Assembly: GCF_018860915.1 (NCBI RefSeq) | Contig: NZ_JAHKQD010000009.1 | Coordinates: forward strand, 185,455-249,454 | Length of the DNA stretch: 64,000 nucleotides | Reading direction: 5' to 3' | DNA from: Colwellia sp. C2M11 | Lineage (GTDB): Bacteria > Pseudomonadota > Gammaproteobacteria > Enterobacterales > Alteromonadaceae | Shown here: piece after piece, positions 26,695-36,253 of the stretch | Layout: each line of letters begins with the position of its first letter | Position numbering within the stretch: position 1 is the stretch's first letter | Translations under genes and position numbers: made by a program | The notes under the pieces: model-generated | Database searches by the model: none | The model's input: only the letters and a program-made list of their open reading frames with translations | What the model was told of the DNA's origin: nothing

Positions 26695-29082
26695 ATGTCA
26701 GCTATTGCCGAGCAAATTAGTGAGCAAATCGCTCAAGAACTTAAAGTTAAAACCTCTCAAATTAATGCCGCTATTAACTTATTAGATGATGGGTCAACCG
26801 TACCTTTTATTGCTCGTTATAGAAAAGAGGCAACAGAAGGTTTGGATGATAATCACTTGCGTGAGCTAGCAACTCGATTGGTTTATCTTCGTGATTTAGA
26901 GGCTCGACGCCAAGTTATTTTAACCAGCATAAAGCAACAGGATAAACTAACGGCAGAATTAGCTAAACAGATTAACAGTGCCGATAATAAAACTCGGTTA
27001 GAAGATTTATATTTGCCTTATAAGCCTAAGCGTCGCACCAAAGGGCAAATTGCTATTGAAGCAGGCATTGAGCCATTAGCGACTAGTCTTTTTAATAATT
27101 GGCAGTTAGATCCTGAACAAGAAGCGCATGCTTACTTAGGTAAGGTCGCTATCAAGAATGCTGGTTTTGATGATGTTGAAGCGATTTTGGCGGGCGCTAG
27201 TGCTATTTTAGCCGAGCGTTTTAGTGAAGACGCTAACCTATTACAAAAACTACGTAGCCATATCCTTAAGCAAGCGCATTTAACAAGTAAAGTTGTGAAA
27301 GGTAAAGAAAAAGAAGGTACTAAGTTTAGAGATTATTTCGACCATAGTGAAAAATTAAAAACAGTCCCTTCACATCGTATGCTTGCAATGTTGCGTGGCC
27401 GTAATGAGGGTTTTTTGCAGTTAAAAATTGATGTTGATCCTAGTCAGGAAAAAAATGCAGTTTCCAGTGCTGAACAAGTTATTAATGATCATTTAACATT
27501 GCGTTTAACACAGCAAAAAGCGGCTAGCTTTTTAACCAGTACTGTGCGTTTAGCGTGGAAAAGTAAGTTGAGCGTTAGTTTAAGTAATGAAATTTTAACA
27601 CAGTTACGTGAGCAAGCTGAGCAACAGGCAATTAAAGTGTTTGCCGAAAATTTATCAGACTTATTAATGGCAGCACCTGCAGGGGCGAAAGTAACACTAG
27701 GATTAGATCCCGGTTTACGTACAGGTTGTAAAATTGCCATTGTAGATGCCACGGGTAAATTACTACATACCACCACTATTTTTCCTCACGCTCCACAAAA
27801 TCATTGGGATAAATCAGTACGTACTTTGGTTAATATATGTCGTCAACATAAGGTTGAATTAATTGCTATTGGTAATGGCACTGGATCCCGTGAGAGTGAT
27901 AAATTAGTTAGTGATGTTATTGCGCAATTTGACTCTACTACGGGATTAGCGAAACCGAAAAAAATGATAGTAAGCGAAGCCGGGGCGTCGGTTTATTCTG
28001 CCTCTGAATTTGCCGCGAAAGAATTTCCAGACCTTGATGTTTCAATACGTGGCGCAGTGTCTATCGCAAGACGTTTACAAGATCCCTTAGCTGAACTAGT
28101 TAAGATTGACCCAAAAGCTATTGGTGTAGGTCAATATCAGCATGATGTGAGTCAAAGCCAGTTAAGTAAAAGTTTGGATGATGTTGTAGAAGATTGTGTA
28201 AATGCTGTTGGTGTTGATTTAAATTCAGCATCTGTGGCATTGTTAACTCGCGTTGCTGGCTTAAATAAAACGATGGCGAATAATATTGTACAGTTTCGTG
28301 ATGAACAGGGCGCTTTTAGTAATAGAAAACAATTAAAGAAAGTCGCTCGTTTAGGGCCAAAAGCTTTTGAACAAGCGGCTGGATTTTTACGTATTAGTGG
28401 TGGTGACAATCCCCTTGACCAGTGTGCTGTTCATCCAGAAACATACCCTATTGTAGAAAGCATTATTAAGCAGCTTAATATTGATAGTGCCAATTTACTT
28501 AATAGCGCAGAGCAATTACAGAAAGTTAATATCAGTGAATTAGCAACTGAGCAATTTGGTGAAGTGACGATTAAAGAAATTATTAAAGAGTTAGTCAAGC
28601 CAAACAGAGATCCAAGACCTGAATTTAAAACAGCGACTTTTGTTGATGGTGTTAATAACATAACTGACTTAGAAGTTGGTATGGTGCTTGAAGGGGTTGT
28701 TTCCAACGTTGCTAATTTTGGTGCATTTGTTGACGTAGGTGTGCATCAAGATGGTTTAGTACATATTTCGGCAATTACTGATAAATTTATTAGTGATCCA
28801 CGAGAAATCATCAAAGCTGGTGAAATAGTTAAAGTTAAAGTCGTGGAGGTTGATGCTGCTCGCAAGCGTATTAGCTTAACTATGCGTTTAGATGACAGTG
28901 TCAGTAAGAGCGATGGTAGTTCTCAGGCAAAGCATGAAAAGACAAGTAGTCAATATAAGCCTAAAAGTAACAAGTCTCAAGAAGCTGCGCCAAGAAAGCA
29001 ACATAAGCCTAAAAGTCAAAAAGTAGAAAATGCTGTAATGGGTAATGCTTTTGCCGATGCTTTTGCCAAATTGAAAAAGTAA
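26695..29082 (+). CDS. tex: Tex family RNA-binding protein
   Basis: Conserved nucleic-acid-binding protein linked to transcription regulation and RNA turnover. The 795 residues run through the Tex N-terminal helical region ([16 protein letters not shown]), the YqgF-like RNase fold ([18 protein letters not shown] near 340), helix-hairpin-helix motifs ([37 protein letters not shown]), and an S1 domain ([20 protein letters not shown]) from about 660. The tail after 730 is low-complexity, rich in K, S and Q. Length is normal. Divergent from bdhA; a gene-free stretch with an sRNA candidate follows. Confidence 0.96.
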   Translation: MSAIAEQISEQIAQELKVKTSQINAAINLLDDGSTVPFIARYRKEATEGLDDNHLRELATRLVYLRDLEARRQVILTSIKQQDKLTAELAKQINSADNKTRLEDLYLPYKPKRRTKGQIAIEAGIEPLATSLFNNWQLDPEQEAHAYLGKVAIKNAGFDDVEAILAGASAILAERFSEDANLLQKLRSHILKQAHLTSKVVKGKEKEGTKFRDYFDHSEKLKTVPSHRMLAMLRGRNEGFLQLKIDVDPSQEKNAVSSAEQVINDHLTLRLTQQKAASFLTSTVRLAWKSKLSVSLSNEILTQLREQAEQQAIKVFAENLSDLLMAAPAGAKVTLGLDPGLRTGCKIAIVDATGKLLHTTTIFPHAPQNHWDKSVRTLVNICRQHKVELIAIGNGTGSRESDKLVSDVIAQFDSTTGLAKPKKMIVSEAGASVYSASEFAAKEFPDLDVSIRGAVSIARRLQDPLAELVKIDPKAIGVGQYQHDVSQSQLSKSLDDVVEDCVNAVGVDLNSASVALLTRVAGLNKTMANNIVQFRDEQGAFSNRKQLKKVARLGPKAFEQAAGFLRISGGDNPLDQCAVHPETYPIVESIIKQLNIDSANLLNSAEQLQKVNISELATEQFGEVTIKEIIKELVKPNRDPRPEFKTATFVDGVNNITDLEVGMVLEGVVSNVANFGAFVDVGVHQDGLVHISAITDKFISDPREIIKAGEIVKVKVVEVDAARKRISLTMRLDDSVSKSDGSSQAKHEKTSSQYKPKSNKSQEAAPRKQHKPKSQKVENAVMGNAFADAFAKLKK

Positions 29083-29271
29083 ATTTGTCCTGAATTTAGT
29101 TATCTAATTAAGCCATTTAGAATAATCTTTAAGTGGCTTAATACCTTTTTGACGCTGTTAGCGTTGCAACTATTCCCCCAAAAATCGAGTAAAGATAACA
29201 TTACTAAGAATGGATTATTGCCATTCAATATTTTCGCGCCTAAAAAAATTTAAAATAAATGAAAATAATAG

Positions 29272-29300
29272 TTGACTATGTAAATGCAAATCATTATCAT
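29272..29300 (+). promoter_or_regulatory. Strong promoter overlapped by a Fur box
   Basis: TTGACT (29272-29277) and TATCAT (29295-29300) are separated by exactly 17 bases, giving five of six consensus matches in each box. The 19 bases at 29280-29298, GTAAATGCAAATCATTATC, match the classical Fur consensus at 15 positions. The Fur site fills the spacer and part of the -10, the arrangement of tightly iron-repressed promoters. No protein gene of normal size follows. Confidence 0.78.
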
Positions 29301-29306
29301 TTCTAT

Positions 29307-29503
29307 ATTGGTTGAGGCAAATGAATGCTCTCTCAGGCGCTTTAACTAATGGAGTAAGGCAGTAGCTTGGTGGTTATGCTTCAGGACACATAATCATCAA
29401 GTTTCTTCTTTGCACCTTGATTCAACTTATTCCTTTGGGTCAGTCGATTAAAAATTTTTGATGGTTTTACCAGTACTTACAATTTGTAAGTACTGGTTTT
29501 TTT
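29307..29503 (+). ncRNA. Candidate Fur-regulated small RNA
   Basis: A transcript starting about seven bases after the -10 would run about 200 nt to the terminator at 29470-29503. Inside it, the arm CTTGGTGGTTATG (29366-29378) pairs over 13 bp with CATAATCATCAAG (29389-29401), including two G-U pairs. G-U pairs favour selection at RNA level over a DNA palindrome. After the hairpin comes a C/U-rich single-stranded stretch (29402-29440) with UUCUUCUUU, CACCUU and UUCCUUU, complementary to Shine-Dalgarno sequences. This is the layout of Hfq-dependent, RyhB-like RNAs, though the conserved RyhB core was not recognised. A 14-codon frame (ATG 29321, stop TAG) lies in its 5' part. Predicted only. Confidence 0.65.
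29470..29503 (+). terminator. Rho-independent terminator of the sRNA candidate
   Basis: CCAGTACTTAC and GTAAGTACTGG are perfect complements around a five-base loop, followed by seven T residues. It lies almost 400 bases past tex, too far to be its natural end, and faces away from the convergent chemoreceptor gene. Confidence 0.92.
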
Positions 29504-29535
29504 ATTTTACCGATTTATTATTTATCTTGTATCAA

Positions 29536-31170
29536 TTAGAACTTAAATCGTCCAACTACCTCTGACATGCTATGGCTACTGGCTCTTAGCTCCGAACTAG
29601 CATCTAAAAGTGACTCTGATGTTGCTAGCGATTCATCTGTCATTCCGGCTAAATCATTAATACGTAAATTGACTTCATCAGCGGCTTGAGTTTGTTGCTC
29701 TGTTGCACGTGCTATTTGAGTATTCATTTCTGAAATAAGTTCCATTAGTTTATCTATTTCAGATAAAGCATCATTAGCTTTACTCGTTTGTTCTACAGTT
29801 TGGTTAGAAATGTCTTGGCTAACTTGTACTGCAGCTACTGCTTCTTGTGCACCTGCCTGCAACTTTTGAATCATTTGCTGAATTTCATTAGTACTTTGTT
29901 CTGTTCTATTCGCAAGTGTTCGTACTTCATCAGCAACGACAGCAAAGCCACGACCTTGTTCTCCGGCTCTAGCTGCTTCAATAGCAGCATTGAGTGCTAA
30001 TAAATTGGTTTGCTCGGCAATACCGCGAATTACATCAAGTACCGAACCAATATTGTCACTTTCAGCCGCAAGGCTAGTTACCACTTGTGAAACACCATCA
30101 ATATTAGTTGATAAAGACTGCATTTGGGTTATGGTGTTTGCAATGATTTCTTTCCCGTGATTTGTGTTATTTTGTGCGTCATTGGCGGCATTTTCAGCAG
30201 CAGATGCATTATTACTTACATCACGTATTTGTGACGTCATTTGCTCCATTGCCGTTGCGACTTGTGTAGTTATATCACTTTGGTTTTGTGTTAATAACTG
30301 TGCGCTTTCGCTGGCATCTGCAACTGACTGAGCACGGCTAAGTACAATATTAGCGTTGTTTGCTACATCGGCAAGGGAATCACGCATTTTAGTCGTAAAC
30401 TCATTAAAATAGTGTGCTAAACGTGAAATCTCATCTTGTGCCTTTTCATCTAACGTGCGGGTTAAGTCGCCATCTCCTTCAGCAATATCTTTCATTAAGT
30501 CAGAGGCTTCGTGAGTAGGTGTGATAATACTTTTGCCGATAATATAACCAAGAAGGGTTATCAATAGTATTAAGATGAAGACATAAATCAGTAATGAATT
30601 TCGTTGAGTTTCAAATATAGTATCTACATCATCAATATAGGTACCTGAGCCAATAATCCATTGCCAAGGCGTGAATCCTTTAACAAATGATATTTTATTT
30701 ACTGGCTGGTCGATACCAGGCTTCGGCCATTTGTAAGGGACAAAGCCTTCACCTTTGTCTCGCACAATATTAACCATATTAATAAATAGAAGAGTTCCAT
30801 CAGGATCTTTTGTGGTACCAACATCTTTGCCATTAAGTGCAGGTGTTATCGGGTGCATAATTATGCGAGGTGTAAAATCATTTATCCAAAAATAATTACC
30901 GTCTTCATATCTCAAGCTATTAAGTACTTCCATTGCTTGCTTTTTAGCTTGTTCTTCATTTAATAAGCCATCGTTTTGTTGTTGATGAAAATGTTCTACT
31001 ACACCATAGGCAGTTTCAACAACTTGCTGATTAGTATTATATTTTTGTTTTAATAATGATTGATATGCTTGAGATAAGCTAATTGAGCTTAGAATGATAA
31101 AACCAGATAAAACCAAGGCTATAAGTAATATTAAGCGCTGTTGGATAGTAAATTTACGTAAAAGTCGCAT
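29536..31170 (-). CDS. Methyl-accepting chemotaxis protein with Cache sensor
   Basis: Inner-membrane chemoreceptor. The 544 residues show a first membrane segment at about 12-34, a periplasmic single-Cache type domain (EDGNYFWINDFTPRIIMHP, FVPYKWPKPG, PWQWIIGSGTYIDDV), a second membrane segment near 195-215, a HAMP linker, and the signalling hairpin tip [20 protein letters not shown]. Domains with the sensor motif YFWI..P..IMHP often sense small organic acids; the ligand here is unknown. The C-terminus lacks an obvious CheR-docking pentapeptide. Neighbour of a porin and a second chemoreceptor on the same strand. Confidence 0.93.
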   Translation of the reverse strand: MRLLRKFTIQQRLILLIALVLSGFIILSSISLSQAYQSLLKQKYNTNQQVVETAYGVVEHFHQQQNDGLLNEEQAKKQAMEVLNSLRYEDGNYFWINDFTPRIIMHPITPALNGKDVGTTKDPDGTLLFINMVNIVRDKGEGFVPYKWPKPGIDQPVNKISFVKGFTPWQWIIGSGTYIDDVDTIFETQRNSLLIYVFILILLITLLGYIIGKSIITPTHEASDLMKDIAEGDGDLTRTLDEKAQDEISRLAHYFNEFTTKMRDSLADVANNANIVLSRAQSVADASESAQLLTQNQSDITTQVATAMEQMTSQIRDVSNNASAAENAANDAQNNTNHGKEIIANTITQMQSLSTNIDGVSQVVTSLAAESDNIGSVLDVIRGIAEQTNLLALNAAIEAARAGEQGRGFAVVADEVRTLANRTEQSTNEIQQMIQKLQAGAQEAVAAVQVSQDISNQTVEQTSKANDALSEIDKLMELISEMNTQIARATEQQTQAADEVNLRINDLAGMTDESLATSESLLDASSELRASSHSMSEVVGRFKF

Positions 31171-31324
31171 AGAAACCTCTTTTATAGAAAAGCTATTAAG
31201 TTTTAGTATAGACCTTTATAGATCTAATCTACATAGAAATAGCAGCGATATCAGTCATTTTCATGATAATTATAGTACTGATTAATAGAGTTGGAGAGAT
31301 GATTTTGAAGATTGTTATTTTCTG

Positions 31325-31372
31325 AAAAAGAGGAAGCAAATGCTTCCTCAAAACAACCTCAACTCGAGGTTG
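31325..31372 (-). terminator. Tandem hairpins ending the porin transcript
   Basis: On the minus strand, hairpin CAACCTC/GAGGTTG (31354-31372) comes first and GAGGAAGC/GCTTCCTC (31330-31349) second, the latter followed by TTTTTC. They lie 40-80 bases past the porin stop. The second is a standard intrinsic terminator; the first may be a backup or protect the transcript end. Confidence 0.85.
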
Positions 31373-31409
31373 ATTAACGCAAGTTAATATAGTTATTAGT
31401 GGTTAAGCG

Positions 31410-32462
31410 CTATAAAACGTATTTAGCTGACAGTTGTAGGTATGTTGAATCTCTGTCAACTTCATCCATTTCAAAGTTACCAATTTCAGCACCAAATGAA
31501 AGCTGTTTAGTGATATCTTTAAATAAGTTAACAGCCACGTGATTGCGTTTAGTATCAGCTAAATCGGCATCTGTGCTGCCATAAAATACTGTTGAGCGCA
31601 TATCGTCAGTCCAAAAATGACGGTAAGCCATCATAAATGAAGTGGTTTTTTCAGCTTTCTCGCCGACTAAATCTCTAGCAGCAACTACACCAACGTAACG
31701 ACCAGTGTTACCACCATGTACTTGAAAACGGAAATCATCTTTACCAACAGTTTTAATGCGACCGGCAATACCGAAACCTAAAGCAGATTCTGTACTACCA
31801 CCTACGGTATTTAATTGACGTGCCAAACCAGACACTGAAACGTTACCCCAATCACCTTTAAAAGTATATTTAGCAATGAAGTCAGGAATAGAATCTTGGC
31901 TGCTATCGCCTTTGTCAGAATGTGGATTTTCTAATGATAATTGTAAACCACCGTTGGTATAACGAATTTGACCTTGTCTGATGAAAGCAGAAGCATTGAG
32001 TGGTCCACCGAAATCAGCGGCTTCAGCTAAAGAGCTAGTGTTTTGGAACGTTGTCCAAGTTTGACCTACTAATATGTTTTTATATTGAATAAATGCATGG
32101 CGCAAACGCGGATTTGATGAGTTAGATACTATTTCATTACCACCACCTGAAACGGCGTCACCATAAAAGTCCATTTCAATAAAGCCGGTAACATCGCCAT
32201 GTACATATTTAGTATTAAAGCGAGTTTCATTTACTGCAATACCAAAATTAGAGGTGCCACCTTCTGCGACTGAGCCACTACCGTACCAATAATCTGTTGG
32301 AGAAACATCACCATCGGTGTAGCGAGCATCAACTTTAATATAACCGCCAAAAGTCAATTTATCATTGTCAGAAAGATCGAAGGTGTAACCTGCATTTGCA
32401 GCGCCCGCCATCGTTAAAAGACCTATTGCTAACAAGGTTTTACTTTTTTGAATTTTAAACAT
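31410..32462 (-). CDS. DcaP-like outer-membrane porin
   Basis: Predicted trimeric beta-barrel for uptake of small organic acids. The 350 residues begin with a signal peptide ending in ANA near residue 24, then YTFDLSDNDKLTFGGYIKVDARYTD, and the segment VGQTWTTFQNTSSLAEAADFGGP that typifies the DcaP family. It ends in the aromatic motif LSAKYVL. Its upstream region carries two copies of the TTAGAC-N4-GTCTAA palindrome also found before the acetate permease, which suggests joint control with carboxylate uptake. Strong tandem terminators follow, typical of a highly expressed single gene. Confidence 0.87.
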   Translation of the reverse strand: MFKIQKSKTLLAIGLLTMAGAANAGYTFDLSDNDKLTFGGYIKVDARYTDGDVSPTDYWYGSGSVAEGGTSNFGIAVNETRFNTKYVHGDVTGFIEMDFYGDAVSGGGNEIVSNSSNPRLRHAFIQYKNILVGQTWTTFQNTSSLAEAADFGGPLNASAFIRQGQIRYTNGGLQLSLENPHSDKGDSSQDSIPDFIAKYTFKGDWGNVSVSGLARQLNTVGGSTESALGFGIAGRIKTVGKDDFRFQVHGGNTGRYVGVVAARDLVGEKAEKTTSFMMAYRHFWTDDMRSTVFYGSTDADLADTKRNHVAVNLFKDITKQLSFGAEIGNFEMDEVDRDSTYLQLSAKYVL

Positions 32463-32614
32463 TATGCTTCCCCATTTTATCTGCCTAAGGCAATATTATT
32501 TGTTGTATTAATTATTTTTATTATAAAAATAGATTTTTGTCTCTACTTTCCGATATGGCATGGATTAAGTGTTCATTCGAGTCTTAAGGTAAAATTAATA
32601 TCTACTTAAAGAAA

Positions 32615-32663
32615 TTAGACATAAGTCTAAAGAGAAGATTTTTAACCTTATACTTTAGTCTAG
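32615..32663. promoter_or_regulatory. Two palindromic sites upstream of the porin gene (CrbR-type candidate)
   Basis: TTAGACATAAGTCTAA (32615-32630) is a perfect inverted repeat of TTAGAC with a four-base spacer. TTATACTTTAGTCTAG (32648-32663) is a second, imperfect copy 33 bp away, about three helical turns. They lie 150-200 bases before the porin start. The same 16-base form occurs upstream of the acetate permease operon. The surrounding gap (32463-32843) has no gene. Confidence 0.6.
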
Positions 32664-32843
32664 CGTATCAGTATTAAATAAATTATTGTTGCGGTAAAGA
32701 TAATTATATTACAGCAGTATGTGTTTCTATTTTGATTGGGTTTGATAACTCAAGCATTAATGCTAAGCATGTTATGAGCTATCAATTAATATAGTTACTT
32801 ACCGGTGGTAAAGTGCATTGGATAGAATAATAAATACCATTTA

Positions 32844-34424
32844 TTATTTTGCTTTAAAACCGATTCTGAAGCCGCCCCAATGTTTGCCATTTATAAAAAT
32901 AGGCGCGGATACATCATGCATGATTTCACCAGTGTCACGTTTGTAAGTTTGTAATAAAAACTTGTCGGTGTGTTGGCCACAACGTATGCCTGTTGGGTCG
33001 GTAAATAATCGTTTGGTTCTATTATTAACCATGTCAGTTTCAGGATTACCGGTTAGCGGCTTAGAGAAACATTTGTTATGCGTTGGAAAATAGCCATTAA
33101 TATCAACGGCACCGGCATAAATCATATCACTGAATTCTTGCAACAAGGGCTCTTGAATTTGAGGTAGGTATTGATCTGTAAAGCTATCAAAACTTGTTGT
33201 GAATTTTTCAGGAACACTATTACCTAGAGGTTTATAATTAAAGTCAAAAAGTTGTTGCTGTGATATTTTATTAGCGGCAATACTTTGTTCAAAAAGTTCG
33301 CCGACTTTTTGAGCTGCTAATTCAGCCTGCTTACACATGTTATGGATTGGCGTGTCGTTATCAAATTCTGACAGATATACGAAAATAGATTCCGTACTAT
33401 TAGACAGTGTTTGGGCTTGTGTTGAAATATGCTGAGTCTCACGGCTTTTATCAACGAGAAAGTCATGTAAACTCACAACAGAGGTGGATATTTCGGCAGC
33501 GGCTAAATCTTGTTCTTGGAGTGCATGACTAATTTGGTTACTAGCTGCGGATGAATCAGCCATTAAGTTATCTATATCAGTAAATGATTGTGACAAATCT
33601 TGTAAGGTAGTAACTACACTGTCTGTTTGACTCACAATTGTAGTCATAACCGTGGTAGTTTCATTCGTTTCTTGACTAATTTGTTTGAGCATTTCGCCTA
33701 TTTGCTGAGTAGCATCAGCCGTTTTAGCAGCTAAAGCTCTAACTTCATCGGCTACAACAGCAAACCCTCGACCTTGATCTCCTGCTCTAGCGGCTTCAAT
33801 TGCTGCATTTAATGCTAATAAATTTGTTTGAGAAGATATACCATCAATTACATCAGTAATACTTTGTATTTCAAGTGCTTTTTGTTCAAGTGATTGAATT
33901 TTACTTGAGGCGCTATTGACTGATTCGCTAAGTAAATTAACAACAGAAATATTATCATGTAATTGTTGTGAACTTGATGAACTGGCATTCATGGCTTGGC
34001 TTGCTTGTTGTGAAGCGAGCTCAGCATTATCATGTATTTGCTTGCTATTCATTGACATTTCTTCAGCTGCGGTGGCTAGACGGTCAACATCGTCACTGGA
34101 TTTTTCTATAGCTTCACTTAATTTCGTAAGAAAGAAGCTAATCTCGGCAGAGTTGATTGCCAATTCACTAACTTGGCTTCCCATTTTTTCGCCAATATTT
34201 GTGAAGTGATTTGAGGTGTGTTGTGATGTGTCTGTTGAGGTGTTATCTAAAGCAGGTTGGCTTTTTTTGGTGATAATGAATAGTGATATAAAGCTGATAC
34301 TTGCAATGGCTATTGTCGATAATAATAAGGAGGAAAATATATAGGCACTCAAATAGTGAATAGTTCCGATAGATAGAGATAGCAAAATTGCTAATAGCAT
34401 GTCAGATATCAATTTATTATTCAT
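32844..34424 (-). CDS. Methyl-accepting chemotaxis protein with C-terminal sensor domain
   Basis: Chemoreceptor with an unusual order. Two hydrophobic segments within residues 8-52 anchor it with almost no periplasmic loop. The signalling domain follows directly ([21 protein letters not shown] near 205), and a cytoplasmic sensor-like domain sits at the C-terminus ([55 protein letters not shown]). This C-terminal domain recurs in receptors of marine and pseudomonad bacteria, by recall. A cytoplasmic or membrane-permeant signal is therefore likely. Degenerate copies of the actP-type palindrome lie 80-125 bases upstream. Confidence 0.9.
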   Translation of the reverse strand: MNNKLISDMLLAILLSLSIGTIHYLSAYIFSSLLLSTIAIASISFISLFIITKKSQPALDNTSTDTSQHTSNHFTNIGEKMGSQVSELAINSAEISFFLTKLSEAIEKSSDDVDRLATAAEEMSMNSKQIHDNAELASQQASQAMNASSSSSQQLHDNISVVNLLSESVNSASSKIQSLEQKALEIQSITDVIDGISSQTNLLALNAAIEAARAGDQGRGFAVVADEVRALAAKTADATQQIGEMLKQISQETNETTTVMTTIVSQTDSVVTTLQDLSQSFTDIDNLMADSSAASNQISHALQEQDLAAAEISTSVVSLHDFLVDKSRETQHISTQAQTLSNSTESIFVYLSEFDNDTPIHNMCKQAELAAQKVGELFEQSIAANKISQQQLFDFNYKPLGNSVPEKFTTSFDSFTDQYLPQIQEPLLQEFSDMIYAGAVDINGYFPTHNKCFSKPLTGNPETDMVNNRTKRLFTDPTGIRCGQHTDKFLLQTYKRDTGEIMHDVSAPIFINGKHWGGFRIGFKAK

Positions 34425-34503
34425 TATTATTATCCTTAAGTAACTAAGAAAACTCTATTTCTTTTAGCATAGCAGAATATAATAGAAGAATAACTTTCAG
34501 CAA

Positions 34504-34550
34504 TAGGACTTTAGTTGGAATAAATTTAATCAAATTGAGCTAAAGTCATA
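34504..34550. promoter_or_regulatory. Degenerate CrbR-type sites upstream of the second chemoreceptor
   Basis: TAGGACTTTAGTTGGA (34504-34519) and TTGAGCTAAAGTCATA (34535-34550) keep the centre of the palindrome seen at 39099 (AC-TAAA-GT in one orientation or the other) but not the outer bases. They are 31 bp apart, close to the 33 bp spacing of the porin sites. Low certainty. Confidence 0.35.
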
Positions 34551-34616
34551 TTGCTGGATTGCTTAGTAAAAATAGTGTGAATAAGTGCTAGTGAACACAC
34601 TATTTTTACTTGATAG

Positions 34617-35993
34617 TTAATTGTATTTTATTTGTAAATAGTCAAACACAGCTCGAATACCAAAGGCTTCACCTCCTAGAGGACGACCCGAGAGGGGACG
34701 AACATTAAAGGCCATAACGTCAAAATGTACCCAATTAGTTTCTTTACTGATAAATTTTTGTAAATATAACGCAGCCGTAATAGCGCCACCAAAAGGACCT
34801 GAAGAGCAGTTGGTCATGTCAGCTATGCTACTTTTAAATAAATCATTATAAGGTTGGTACAAAGGCATACGCCATACAGGATCGTTGATTTTGCTGCCAG
34901 CGTTGGTTATACCCTCTGCAATCTCGTCGTTTGTTGAGAAAAATCCTGGTAATTCAGTACCCAAAGCAACACGCATTGCACCAGTTAAGGTAGCAAAATC
35001 AATAATTAAGTCAGGCTTATCATTTTCTGCTTCAGCTAAAGCATCACAAAGTACTAATCGCCCTTCAGCATCAGTATTGTCTATTTCAACCGTTAATCCT
35101 TTGCGAGTGGTAATAACATCGCCAGGGCGCATGGCATTACTAGAAACTGCATTTTCGACAGCTGGAATAAGGACACGTAAATAAATAGGAAGATCATGAG
35201 ACATAATTAAGCGTGCTAAGCCTAAAACATGTGCAGCACCGCCCATATCTTTTTTCATATTACGCATACCAGCAGATGGTTTTAAATCTAGGCCACCACT
35301 ATCAAAACAGACACCTTTACCTACTAGTGTAATTTGTGGGTGCTGCTTATTACCCCATGTGAAGTCAATTAAACGTGGTTGATTGGCGCTTGCTCGACCT
35401 ACGGCATGTATCGTGGGATAATTTTGAGTCAGTAAATCATCGCCAATAATTTGTGATAGCTTTCCACCAAAGCTATCAACTAATGACTGCGCAGTATCGC
35501 CAAGGTTTTCAGGCATCATATCGGCAGCAGGAGTATTTACTAAATCTCTTACTAAGGCTGTGGCTTCAGCGTATTTAATCGCATTACTTACTAATGTCGG
35601 TTCTTCGACAGTAAGGCTAGGCAGTTTTTTTTCTTTATGATCTGTTTTATATGAGGAAAATTGATAAGCGCCGATTAACCAAGCAAAGCATATGGCTTGT
35701 TGGTGCTCTGGTGTAGCTTCTAGCTTGTATTGGCCTAATGGCAGCTGAGTGATTAAGTTACCACAAGAAAAATAATGGCTGGCATCATCAACGACAAAAA
35801 TAGCTTGGGATAATGAACCTTCAGTACCAACAGAGAAACTTGGCAATAACGCAAGGCCTTCACCTTGATAGCTGGTTTTTTCTAACCAGTTTTGAGCACT
35901 CTGGTTTTGTGATTTTAGCCATTGTGCATAAGTGGATTTTTCTAGAATAGTGAGTGGAGTGCCAGTATTTCCAACGTTAAGTAATGAGTTCAT
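34617..35993 (-). CDS. Leucyl aminopeptidase family protein (M17)
   Basis: Cytosolic two-metal aminopeptidase acting on peptide N-termini. The 458 residues show the M17 landmarks: VGKGVCFDSGGLDLKPS, MKKDMGGAAHVLG (catalytic Lys), and the signature NTDAEGRLVLCDAL, then DFATLTGAMRVALG. Length fits the shorter M17 branch (PepB-like) rather than PepA (about 500), so no symbol is assigned. Stand-alone gene; upstream lie about 260 bases before the exonuclease gene. Confidence 0.93.
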   Translation of the reverse strand: MNSLLNVGNTGTPLTILEKSTYAQWLKSQNQSAQNWLEKTSYQGEGLALLPSFSVGTEGSLSQAIFVVDDASHYFSCGNLITQLPLGQYKLEATPEHQQAICFAWLIGAYQFSSYKTDHKEKKLPSLTVEEPTLVSNAIKYAEATALVRDLVNTPAADMMPENLGDTAQSLVDSFGGKLSQIIGDDLLTQNYPTIHAVGRASANQPRLIDFTWGNKQHPQITLVGKGVCFDSGGLDLKPSAGMRNMKKDMGGAAHVLGLARLIMSHDLPIYLRVLIPAVENAVSSNAMRPGDVITTRKGLTVEIDNTDAEGRLVLCDALAEAENDKPDLIIDFATLTGAMRVALGTELPGFFSTNDEIAEGITNAGSKINDPVWRMPLYQPYNDLFKSSIADMTNCSSGPFGGAITAALYLQKFISKETNWVHFDVMAFNVRPLSGRPLGGEAFGIRAVFDYLQIKYN

Positions 35994-36253
35994 GTGGGTC
36001 CTTTAGTGATATCCATCGAAGAGCATTTAAAATTCAAATGGAATTTTGCTGCGTAAGATAAATTGGGTGTATAAGATCAACTCAGCGGTAAGCCTAAGTT
36101 ATCATCATTAATTGATTGTAACTTATACCGACCATGCTGACTAAGTGATTTTTATCAATGGCTTAAATATCGCATAAAATCGTTAGCGTCAATCTAAATG
36201 TTGGTGAAATATCGGTCAATCTTTGAGTAGTTTACACCGCTTTTATTACAAAA

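Noticed and set aside
29307-29503. Direct identification of the sRNA as RyhB
   Set aside because: The conserved core of enterobacterial and Vibrio RyhB was not found by eye, so only the regulatory analogy is kept.
31208-31223. Possible CrbR-type site (ATAGAC-CTTT-ATAGAT) before the first chemoreceptor
   Set aside because: Only one half resembles the motif and the second half is a direct, not inverted, repeat.
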